Shown piece by piece: positions 15,473 to 22,500 of a stretch of 22,500 nt of DNA. The position numbers were made by a program, and so were the translations under genes. Within the stretch, counting starts at the first letter, position 1, and each line of letters opens with the position of its first letter. Below the pieces are notes generated by a model. That model did not search any database, had not been told where the DNA came from, and worked only from the letters and a program-made list of their open reading frames with translations. Source of the stretch: Symbiodinium natans (taxonomy: Eukaryota > Sar > Dinophyceae > Suessiales > Symbiodiniaceae). The DNA lies in assembly GCA_905221605.1 (NCBI GenBank), contig CAJNDS010001557.1, forward strand, positions 947,501 to 970,000, written 5' to 3'.

Positions 15473-15640
15473 AGGTATCGGCTCATGGAACGCCGCGGTC
15501 CCGCGCCGCGCTGAGGGGTTTAGGGTTGAGGGGTTTAGGGGTTTAGGGGTTGAGGGGTCGAGGGGTCGAGGGGTCGAGGGGTTTAGGGGTTTAGGGGTTT
15601 AGGGGTTTAGGGGTTTAGGGGTTTAGGGGTTTAGGGGTTT
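15320..15640. repeat. Inverted pair of octamer arrays
   Basis: CCCCTAAA repeated about 13 times (15325-15425), then a GC-rich spacer, then TTTAGGGG repeated (15515-15640) in the opposite orientation. Together they form a potential large hairpin of 8-bp units, distinct from the 7-bp units elsewhere. The spacer (15473-15512) is a possible but unresolved exon. Confidence 0.75.
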
Positions 15641-15868
15641 AGGTTCGAAAAGTTCGGCGTTTAGGGGTTTAGGATTTAGGGTTTTAGAGGTCTAGGGGTT
15701 TACGGTTTAGGGTTTTTAGGGGTTAGGGTTTAAGTGGCTTTCGGGTGTAAGGGCTTAAGGGTTTAGGGGTTTAGGGTTTAGGGCTGAGGGTTAGGGTTTT
15801 ATGGCCTCAAGGGTTTTGGGGTTTAGGAGTTAAGGGGTTTAGGGGTTTCGGGCTAGTTAGGCTTGAAG

Positions 15869-15954
15869 GGAGAAGATCTCTCGTGAACCGCTTGGAGGGC
15901 TGGACCCCTGAAATCAACCATCGCTTGTCGAACGCGCGCGGCGGGGGCTCGGAT
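15869..15954 (+). CDS. Candidate host exon (LVNRLEGWTPEINHRLSN)
   Basis: After TAGGCTTGAAG it reads RRSLVNRLEGWTPEINHRLS, then NARGGGSD, before an in-frame TGA at 15961. The donor must lie before that; GAT|GCGACT (GC type) is suggested because it joins smoothly to the next island. The donor is uncertain, the coding character fairly clear. Confidence 0.45.
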
Positions 15955-16018
15955 GCGACTTGACGTTGATGGAGTCCTGCCCTGTAAGTCGCCTGCCTGT
16001 GGATTTCGAAGCATACAG

Positions 16019-16082
16019 TCGGAAGATGGGGAGAGCAAGCAGGAGCTCGATGCCCCGATGATGCCACAAACTCCGCTGGAGG
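16019..16082 (+). CDS. Candidate host exon, acidic then Pro/Met-rich
   Basis: Acceptor GAAGCATACAG, then SEDGESKQELDAPMMPQTPL and a final E. Donor GAGG|GTTTAGGG, directly on the telomere-like repeat. The intron before it would be only about 64 bp. Another frame is also open, so the reading is probable rather than certain. Confidence 0.45.
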
Positions 16083-16140
16083 GTTTAGGGTTTAGGGTTT
16101 AGGGTTTTAGGGTTTAGGGTTTAGGGTTTAGGGTTGAGAG

Positions 16141-16260
16141 AGCACGCTGACTTGTGGCGAGAATGGCTGCCGGGCATCAAGACGACACACCGTCCCACCT
16201 GCCACCACGTCATGGCGATGTGCGCACGTCCGTTTTGCGCTGCCCCTGCAAGCACTCCAG
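16141..16260 (+). CDS. Candidate host exon with Cys/His-rich segment
   Basis: 120 bp, phase 1 at both ends: HADLWREWLPGIKTTHRPTC, then HHVMAMCARPFCAAPASTP, donor CCAG|GTCGAA. The C...HH...C...C spacing could hold a metal but does not match a zinc-finger family I can name. The longest and most protein-like of the islands. Confidence 0.55.
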
Positions 16261-16792
16261 GTCGAAAATGCAGGATTTAGAGTGTTGGGGTTTAGGGTTT
16301 AGGGTTTAAGATTCAGGGGGAAGAAAAGAGTTTTGGGGTTTAGGATTTAGTGCTCAGGGGTTTTTAGGGTTTAGGGTTAAAGTGCTTTTGTGGGAGTCTT
16401 TTCTTCTTGAAAGGCTTCTGAAATATGGGCCCTTCGGTGTTATTGGCAGCTCTAGGGCAGATCTAGGGTATAGCAGGGGTATATAACTTAACAGCTGAGT
16501 GAGCACACTTGACATTTTTTGAGATACGATAATTCCCAATAGAACTGAAAGTGTGCACTCTTTTGGTGCTTATGAACTCAGCAACTATAAGGGTTTCCCA
16601 GATCAGGGTCCCGAACTAAGGGACATTGTAGCTGCCCAAAGAGGGTTTTGAGGGCTGAGGGTGCAAGGGTTCAGGGGTTTGGGGCCTGGGGTTTCGGGCT
16701 TTGGGTTTGGGGGGGTTTAGGGTTTTGTTTATTGGGGTTTAGGGGTTCGGGGTTTAGGGTTTAGGATTTAGGGTTTAGGGTTTAGGGTTTAG
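16261..16792. other. Probable intron, 530 bp
   Basis: TTTAGGG blocks at 16285-16310, 16360-16375 and 16755-16795 around unique sequence (16376-16640). No gene seen. Confidence 0.45.
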
Positions 16793-16831
16793 GGTTCGAG
16801 CTCTACATGGACCTCCTGAAACTTCCGAACC
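16793..16831 (+). CDS. Candidate host exon (FELYMDLLKLPN)
   Basis: The acceptor is the TTTAG of a telomere-like heptamer. 39 bp read FELYMDLLKLPN, donor AACC|GTGCTG, phase 1 at both ends. Clear amphipathic-helix composition. Confidence 0.45.
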
Positions 16832-17212
16832 GTGCTGACAGAAAATAGGGATCGTGTTGTTAGGGTTTAGGGTTTAGGGTTTTGGGGTCCCTCTTATAAA
16901 AGAATCCTTTTTTCCAGGGTCTATATTAGGAGTCCCTCATTTTCGTAAACCCCCCAAGTCCTACTTCAACGCGCATCCGGGATCACGGGCCTATTTGGTA
17001 GGGCAAGTTAAGATGCAGGGCGCCCGGTTTACTACTAATTGCTTAAGACCCTTCCCCCCCCATCCAAAAGAAGAACAATATTCTTCCTTATAGTACCCCC
17101 CCCCACCTATAATCTCTATTCAGGGCAGTTCGTATATCCCCAAAAAATTCAAGGTTGCGGTGGGTCTAGGGAGAGCCCCTGAACTCCACAAAGCACAGCC
17201 GGCTGCTCCAAG
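16832..17212. other. Probable intron with unique sequence
   Basis: Short TTTAGGG block at 16862, poly-C tracts at 17054 and 17096, otherwise unique. No gene seen. Confidence 0.4.
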
Positions 17213-17326
17213 CCCTAAACCCTAAACCCTAAACCCTAAACCCTAAACCCTAAACCCTAAACCCTAAACCCTAAACCCTAAACCCTAAACCCTAAACCCT
17301 AAACCCTAAACCCTAAACCCTAAACC
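17213..17326. repeat. Perfect CCCTAAA array
   Basis: About 16 uninterrupted identical units, the purest array in the window. Confidence 0.9.
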
Positions 17327-17330
17327 CAAG

Positions 17331-17414
17331 CGAGGGACGGCTTCCGCGTGAGGTCACCCTACGGCAGCAACCTCCCGCCACCCTCCAGCTTTGCCTTGCG
17401 TCACTCGCAGGCTG
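17331..17414 (+). CDS. Candidate host exon (RDGFRVRSPYGSNLPPPSSF)
   Basis: It follows a pure CCCTAAA array, acceptor AAACCCAAG. 84 bp read RDGFRVRSPYGSNLPPPSSF, then ALRHSQA, donor GCTG|GTTGGG, phase 1 at both ends. No known domain. Confidence 0.5.
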
Positions 17415-18206
17415 GTTGGGTGCATTTTAGGGTTTAGGGTTTAGGGGTTAAGAGGGTTTAAGGGGGGTTTATATGGAAGTTTAAGGAGGTTTAAGGGGGT
17501 GTAAGGGGGCTTAAGGGGGTTTAGGGGGTTTAGGGGGTTAAGGTTAAGGGCTATTGCGGGGTTTGGGGGGTTTGGGGGGTTGAGGGGGGTTACGGGGTTT
17601 TGGGAAAGGTTTATGGGGTTTACGGGGTTTGGGGTTGAGGGTTTTGGGGTTATGCCCTACGCCGAAAAGCCCCAAAACTACATACGCTCCCTAATGCACC
17701 AAGGTCTAAATCCCCAAAGCCCAAGACAACAAAACCACAAAGTCCCAAGCCTTCACATCCCAAAACCTTAAACAAAGCCCTAACCCTTGCAACACGAAGC
17801 CCTCCACGTCGCAGAAGTCCCACTGTCCTGGGGTGCAACATTGACATCGGTCTAGGACCCAGCAGCCAGAACCCAGCATACGGTCCCCGAGCCCGAAAAA
17901 CCCCCAAACCCCGTGCATTTGCCTGCTGGACTGCACGGAAAACTAGTGGCAAGCACAAAAAGAGCACAAAAAGACCTGAACCCTGCAGCCCATGCCCCAA
18001 ACCCCAAGTTCCAAACCTCAAACCGCACGTTCTCAAGACCAAACCCGAAGCCCCACACCCCAAACCTGAAACCCAAACCCCTCAACCCTCCAACGCCCTA
18101 TATCTAACCCGAAACCGCCAGCCCCAAACCCCTAAACCCCACAACCCCAAACCCCAAACCTCAGTTTCCGAAAGCCTAAACCCAAAAACCAAAACCCTGC
18201 GCAAAG
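17415..18206. other. Probable intron, G-rich then C/A-rich
   Basis: G-rich TTTAGGGGG-type repeats (17428-17650), then sequence rich in CCCCAAA-like heptamers. A possible micro-exon at 17815-17832 (after CACGTCGCAG, reading VPLSW) is not strong enough to call. Confidence 0.4.
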
Positions 18207-18251
18207 GCGGCTGGCGCTTCGGGATTGGAGGCGGAGGCCCATTCGGGGCTG
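18207..18251 (+). CDS. Candidate host exon, Gly-rich
   Basis: Acceptor CTGCGCAAAG, 45 bp reading GWRFGIGGGGPFGA, donor GCTG|GTCTAG, phase 1 at both ends. Confidence 0.45.
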
Positions 18252-18370
18252 GTCTAGCGTCTTGATCTAGATGTTAAGGGTTTTTGGCCTAACCCTAAAC
18301 CCTAAACCGAAACCCTAAACCCTAACCCTGAACCCTGAACCCTGAACCCTGAAGCCTAGTCCTTCTCGAG

Positions 18371-18400
18371 AAGTTCGTGTGAACACTGGCCGGGGTCCAG
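18371..18400 (+). CDS. Candidate small host exon (VRVNTGRGP)
   Basis: Acceptor CCTTCTCGAG, reading VRVNTGRGP. Two phase-compatible donors are possible: CGGG|GTCCAG (end 18394) or CCAG|GCGACT (end 18400). Confidence 0.3.
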
Positions 18401-18504
18401 GCGACTGCTCTAACTGAAGGGATTGATAAAACGACCCCCTAACTTTTTGCCTCCTCAACCCTAAACCCTAAACCCTAAACCCTAAACCCTAGCTTTTACC
18501 TCAG

Positions 18505-18551
18505 CACGAAAGGTTCAAGAGACCTACGCCAGCTTCGGCTCGGAGATGCAG
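18505..18551 (+). CDS. Candidate host exon (RKVQETYASFGSEMQ)
   Basis: A strong acceptor (GCTTTTACCTCAG) is followed by a frame reading RKVQETYASFGSEMQ and on to SRP. The donor is unclear (CAGA|GCAGAC is phase-compatible), so the 3' end is approximate. Confidence 0.4.
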
Positions 18552-18561
18552 AGCAGACCTG

Positions 18562-18982
18562 TCTTTTGGGTTTAGGGTTTAGGGCTTAGGGCTTAGGGCT
18601 TAGGGCTTAGGGCTTGGGGATTAGGGATTAGGGATTAGGGATTTAGGCTTAGGGTTTAGGGTTTAGGGTCGCACCTCCCCCCCCCCTTTCCCCCCTTCAA
18701 ACTGGGTTTATGCGTTCAAGGGTTCACCTTTGCTTTTGTACCAGCAAGGGTTCACCTTTGCTTTTGTACCAGTACTTCTCTAATCCTGTCCCTCAACCTT
18801 TAAAAACCCAGAGGCGCTAGTGGCTTGGGTTTGAGCTGCTGGGTTCAGGTTTCAGGTGTTGGGTGGGATTTGCGGGGTGTGGCTTGTGGCGTTTTAACAA
18901 GCAGTTGTAGTAGGGCTTAAGCTTGTGGTGCTCTAGCAAAAGATGTAGTTGCATAGCATAGGATTTGGGGTTTGGGGTTTAG
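18562..18982. other. Probable intron with a 28-bp tandem duplication
   Basis: TTTAGGG-like block to 18670 with CTTAGGG and ATTAGGG variant runs, a poly-C tract, then GGTTCACCTTTGCTTTTGTA repeated at 18721 and 18749 (unit 28 bp). No gene seen. Confidence 0.55.
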
Positions 18983-19107
18983 GGAAGTTTCCTCTTGAAC
19001 TCGGGCGTGCGCCCACGCGCGGGGCGGACCATGTGGCACCGTCTGGGATGTTCGCAGAGTCTGGCCTGAAAGCCCCAACAAAAGCCATGACCCCTCTAGA
19101 GCAGTAG
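18983..19107 (+). CDS. Candidate terminal host exon
   Basis: Acceptor TTTAG of a telomere-like heptamer; reads KFPLELGRAPTRGADHVAPS, then GMFAESGLKAPTKAMTPLEQ and TAG at 19105. It could be the last exon of the gene. Phase-compatible donors also occur inside (for example GGGC|GTGCGC), so an internal exon is possible, particularly as more islands follow. Confidence 0.4.
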
Positions 19108-19544
19108 AAGTCCTTCCGCCTTCTGCGCCCTTAATTGGAGCACCCTGAAAAACTCCTTCAAAACCCTGTTAAAATCAAGCGACCCCTAAACTCCTAAACC
19201 CTGAAACCCTGAAAACCCGAAGCCCTAAAAACCCTAAAGCCCTCAAACCCAAAAAGCTCTAAAACCCGAAACCCTAATTAAAAACCCTAAAGACCCCAAA
19301 AACCCTTAAAGCCCTTAAAACCCTCAAAACCCCTTAACCCCTATAATCCCGAAACCCTGAGAACCAAAAAAGTGCAAAACACCCGGAAACCCTGGAACCC
19401 GAAGAACCCGAAAAACCCTTAAACCACCCCCCCCCCCATCCCCAACAACAAAAGATGAATAATTTAGGGTTTAAGGTTTAGGGTTTAGGGTTTAGGGATA
19501 ATAAACATAAATCAAAATGACTTCCCTTCGATGCCAGGCAGCAG
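19108..19544. other. Degenerate CCCTAAA-like DNA
   Basis: Loose CCCTAAA/CCCGAAA units interspersed with A-runs (19190-19420), poly-C at 19427, TTTAGGG block at 19463-19497. No gene seen. Confidence 0.5.
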
Positions 19545-19613
19545 TGGGTGCAGGCTTTGGCGGTGATGGTCGACCAGGAGGCTCCCATGCGATGAAGTTC
19601 GGCTCATCTGAAG
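19545..19613 (+). CDS. Candidate host exon, Gly-rich
   Basis: Acceptor ATGCCAGGCAGCAG, reading GAGFGGDGRPGGSHAMKFGS then SE, donor GAAG|GTTCAG, phase 1 at both ends. Either a continuation of the same host gene or the next one on the + strand. Confidence 0.45.
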
Positions 19614-19615
19614 GT

Positions 19616-19783
19616 TCAGGGTTTGGGGTTTAGGGTTTAGGGTTCAGGGTTTAGGGTTTAGGGTTTAGGGTTCAGGGTTCAGGGTTTAGGGTTTAGGGTT
19701 TAGGGTTAGGGGTTTAGGTTTAGGGTTTAGGGTTTAGGGTTTGGGGTTTGGGGTTTGGGGTTTAGGGTTTAGGGTTTAGGGTT
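19616..19783. repeat. TTTAGGG array with TTCAGGG and TTTGGGG variants
   Basis: About 22 units. Variants occur in runs, a sign of local amplification. Confidence 0.85.
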
Positions 19784-20330
19784 GCGACTCTCTGGTTCTT
19801 TGCCGGATTCTTGGATCCCGTCGCCTGCTTTTTGGAATTCATCGGTTTCCTTACTGGCTCAAAACCCAACTCAACTTTTCAACTGTTGGGCTTCTTACAA
19901 GGTAGTTTATTCTGAAAGTTTCAACTTGTATTTCCTTGGGTTTTGGTTTTGGGCCAGTAAGTTTCTTAAGAAGGATTTAGGGGTTTCCGAAAATCCGGGT
20001 ACCCCTTTGCGGGGGGGGGGGGGGGGGGGGTGCGTATATTTAGAGTACCCCTTTTTTTGGGAAAGACTCATTTAGGTTTCCGGCTTGGGGCCAAAAAGCA
20101 CATGCTTAGCTGAGATTTTGGTGAGCACATCAGAACTTTCATGACTGAGTCCTTTTGGGGATGCTCAACGTCCTTCCTATAATATGTGTGTGTATATATA
20201 TAGACATACATGCTGCAGAGTACCCTGAACCTCATGGAAATTGGGGTGGGGTCTTGCGGTGCGTAGTTGTCGGATTTTGTGCAGAGGAATAGCGCTGTAT
20301 CCCCCGTGTGAAACTGGCTGCAGAGCGGTT
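19784..20330. other. Unique sequence with a poly-G tract
   Basis: Poly-G of about 20 at 20010-20030 between two GTACCCCTTT motifs (20000 and 20045), and a TG/TA microsatellite at 20185-20205. No gene supported. Confidence 0.45.
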
Positions 20331-20900
20331 CGAGAGGTTATTAAGCGCTAATACACGGGACAGCCTGCCTCTGGGTAAATAAGGCATTATTAACGTGTAA
20401 TACAGGCACGTGAGGGCAAATATAAGGTATATTAAAGGCTGGTACAAGCCTTCCTGTGAATAGGAAGGTTAACAAGCGGAAATAAGCAACAAATAAGGGG
20501 AAATAAGGGCCACACAGGGGTTATTAGCAGGAATACGCTAATTTGTTTCTCAGAAATAAGCTAGCAATACAAGCTTATTTGGATGTTACTAACGTCGCTG
20601 CCTGTGCTGCAGAAAAGAGAGCCCTCTCTGTATCAGTGCGGGGCCCCAGGGGCCAAAGGGAGCACTCTGGGAAGCTTTGTTTTCTGCAGCAACGGCAGCG
20701 ACGTTAGTAACATCCTAATAAGCTTGTATTGCTGGCTTATTCTTGAGAAACAAGTGGTTGGAACAGCCCAGAACATATAGCTTATTAGCAGTTAATATGG
20801 CTAGATTAGCTGTTATTATGGCTCTATTAACGGATATTACTGCGTTATTCAGATGTCGATGCTTAATACCCTCTTATTAGCTGCTAGTTGCTTAGCAAAA
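20330..20900. repeat. Region enriched in TTATTAGC / GCTAATAA-type motifs
   Basis: Around the fold-back element, TTATTA and TAATA motifs recur every 15-40 bp on both strands (20338, 20386, 20521, 20780, 20813, 20873). Short palindromes such as GGCTGGTACAAGCC also occur. The composition is unlike the rest of the flank. Confidence 0.45.
20543..20753. repeat. 211-bp fold-back element with arms of about 74 bp
   Basis: Left arm 20543-20616 and right arm 20680-20753 are near-perfect inverted copies (TTGTTTCTCA...AATAAGC...AGCAATACAAGCTTATT...GGATGTTACTAACGTCGCTG). The loop of about 63 bp is GC-rich (GGGGCCCCAGGGGCC). A MITE or fold-back transposon, or a structured RNA source. No ORF of note. Confidence 0.85.
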
Positions 20901-21128
20901 AAGAAAACAAAATCTCATTTGCTACTCGTCTCTTATTTGGCACAGGCCTGAGACCCCCCCCCCCCCAAGACCCCCCCCAATCCCCATGATGAACCCCAAA
21001 CCCCCCAGTCGCTAGCCTGCTGCTGCTTGGGGCAGGCTTTAGGGTTCAGGCACAGCCTGCTGGCGGCGCAAGGATTTCAAAGCGCAGCCGCCTACACGGC
21101 TCTTTTGGTTTCGGGTTTAGGGTTTAAT

Positions 21129-21142
21129 GGGGGGGGGGGGGG
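21129..21142. repeat. Poly-G tract
   Basis: A run of about 14 G following a TTTAGGG-like block. Adjoining sequence (21040-21115) is GC-rich and open in more than one frame but no exon could be fixed. Confidence 0.6.
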
Positions 21143-21400
21143 GTCCTGTTAGCAGGAGCCGTACAAAATATTCAGCACCCCGAAAGGGACCCGAATTTAG
21201 ACAACTGCCCAAGATCACTTGTCTGGTGATTATGCGAAGTCTTTCGAAGGAGTACTACATTTCATTGGGAACATACAGAATGTTACAGGGTCCTTGAGGG
21301 AGGGGGGTTGGTACCTATAGGGAAGCTTAGGGAGGCTTAGGGAGTAGTGAAGAGTATTAGGGAACTTTGAGAACCCCATAAGGAACAGGTTTCGATTCCG

Positions 21401-21605
21401 TCTACCCGTCTCATCCTTGCACAGGGTTTTGGGGTCTCAGGTTGGGTTTAGACTTTATTTAGGGTTTAGGGCCTATAAAAGGGCCTTCGATTCCAAGCTG
21501 TGTGGTGCGAGAAACCCGTCTCATCCTTGCACAGGGTTTTGGGGTCTCAAGCTCAGGACTTTTGACTCTATTTCGGGTTCAGGGCCTATAGCAGGGCCTT
21601 ATGGT
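21401..21605. repeat. 110-bp tandem duplication
   Basis: ACCCGTCTCATCCTTGCACA followed by GGGTTTTGGGGTCTCA occurs at 21404 and 21514. The copies also share GGGCCTATA...GGGCCTT further on. The two units have diverged in the middle. Confidence 0.8.
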
Positions 21606-21690
21606 CCTTAAGGTCTGGGCACTACGTAAGCCCCCAAACCCGAAACCCCAAACAATGAGCCCTAAACCCCTAAACCACTCAACCCGTCAG

Positions 21691-21747
21691 ATCATCGCCG
21701 TCCTACTCCAGCAGCTGGACGAGTCCGCGCCGGGCTGAGTTCCGAGG
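21691..21747 (+). CDS. Candidate host exon (RRPTPAAGRVRAGLSSE)
   Basis: Acceptor CAACCCGTCAG, 57 bp, phase 1 at both ends, donor GAGG|GTGGCA. Ala/Arg/Pro-rich. Confidence 0.4.
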
Positions 21748-22169
21748 GTGGCAGCCCATGCAGACATCCCAAACCCGGAGCAGGGTTTAGGGTTTAGGGG
21801 TTAGGGTTTAGGGTTTAGGGTCTAGGCTCCTATTTCCTTTTTTGAAAGGGTGGGTTCCCTTATAATCCCCTTAAAACCAAAAAAAAGTACCCTTTTTATT
21901 CCTAGGTTGCTCCTGGGTCTAGAATCCTTGTTAGAGCAACCTCCTGGTGCGACGACGTTGTATAAGAAACACAAGAACCTGAACCCTAAACGCGAAGCCG
22001 CAGACGCAAAAACCCTGAACGCTAAGCCCCAAGACCCCCAGCAGAAAACTGGATCCGACACTCTCTGGTTCTCCTATCATCCGGCTTTTCTCTGCAACCC
22101 TAAGCCCTAGACCCGACACCCTGAACCCCAAACCCCTAAAACGTTACGTTAACCGCTAATCTGACCCAG
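21748..22169. other. Probable intron
   Basis: TTTAGGG block at 21784-21822, then unique sequence and scattered CCCTAAA-like units (22095-22140). No gene seen. Confidence 0.4.
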
Positions 22170-22223
22170 GATCAACTGTGGCAGCAGGCGTTGGGCCCGC
22201 GAGGCTCGTGATCACTGTGGCAA
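22170..22223 (+). CDS. Candidate host exon (STVAAGVGPARLVITVA)
   Basis: Acceptor GCTAATCTGACCCAG, 54 bp reading STVAAGVGPARLVITVA, donor GCAA|GCAAGG (GC type), phase 1 at both ends. It resembles a beta-strand-rich segment. Near the window end. Confidence 0.4.
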
Positions 22224-22500
22224 GCAAGGGTTTAGGGCTTAGGGTTGGGGCTTATAGGGGTTGTAGGGTATGGGATTGCAGGCTGTGGGGTCGTAGGGGT
22301 TCGGTTGCATGCGTTTGAGGTGTTATTGTGTGCCTTTAACAGGCTTGCGGCTTTGGATGGGGTGGGGCGGGGGGAGGCTTTGGCTTTCGGGCTGGGGGTT
22401 AAGGGCTTGGCTTTTGGATTCTGACTTCCTTTGCCAGTTAAACAAGAAAAGGTGAACCTTCACGATCATTGTACTAAGATACCTGAGAGTCTAAGGGTTG
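22224..22500. other. Window end, G-rich repeat-like DNA
   Basis: Loose TTTAGGG/GGGTTGTAGGG units. No gene seen. Confidence 0.4.

Noticed and set aside
17650-18107. Overlapping minus and plus frames in C/A-rich DNA
   Set aside because: Composition follows degenerate heptamers; no consistent coding signal.
19782-20075. A 97-residue + strand frame
   Set aside because: Runs through repeat and poly-G, with no splice or start support.
21037-21115. Possible exon after TTCAG
   Set aside because: Two frames are open and no donor can be fixed.

Overview
The window looks like nuclear DNA of a dinoflagellate; this is inferred from sequence character, not from a database match. Four things point that way. 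Non-coding DNA is saturated with TTTAGGG/CCCTAAA telomere-like repeats. Long intronless reading frames all lie on one strand and carry dinoflagellate-style transposon proteins. A degenerate copy of the dinoflagellate spliced leader sits just upstream of one gene. The putative host exons use G|GT donors, with a few possible GC donors.

The centre is one large, apparently undescribed DNA transposon, about 10.94 kb (2612-13554). It is bounded by 35-bp terminal inverted repeats that match at 33 of 35 positions, flanked by TA on both sides, and has AT-rich subterminal zones full of ATTGAT/ATCAAT. Inside are four long genes, all on the minus strand: (1) a Tnp2/KDZ-like transposase (3058-5052); (2) a lysine-rich protein of unknown function (5742-6926); (3) a protein with a Trp/Glu-rich, low-complexity N-terminus and a C-terminal HAD-like domain (9444-10952); (4) a basic, probably nucleic-acid-binding protein with a conserved-looking C-terminus (11995-13182). 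A 2.3-kb centre (about 7000-9250) holds telomere-like arrays, a GATC-rich palindrome and short repeats.

The most striking signal is a family of about 50 tiny hairpins, consensus CCTTTTNNCAAGG on the + strand (CCTTGNNAAAAGG in the sense of the genes). I found them only inside the transposon. Stem arms differ between copies but stay complementary within a copy. Many lie inside reading frames, where they encode L-x-K-G or L-x-K-R type peptides, and further clusters lie at or just past the stop codon of all four genes.

Outside the transposon (1-2609 and 13557-22500) no long ORF is convincing. Instead the + strand carries a series of small GC-rich islands (about 30-120 bp) that read as exons with AG acceptors and mostly G|GT donors in compatible, mostly phase-1, frames. 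They suggest one or two intron-rich host genes whose introns are largely telomere-like repeat. The transposon lies antisense inside the intron between the exons at 2169-2204 and 13608-13709. Several splice sites fall exactly on the GTTTAG of the TTTAGGG repeat. The flanks also carry two related MITE-like inverted repeats (2047-2133 and 13795-13963), a 211-bp fold-back element (20543-20753), poly-G tracts and small tandem duplications.
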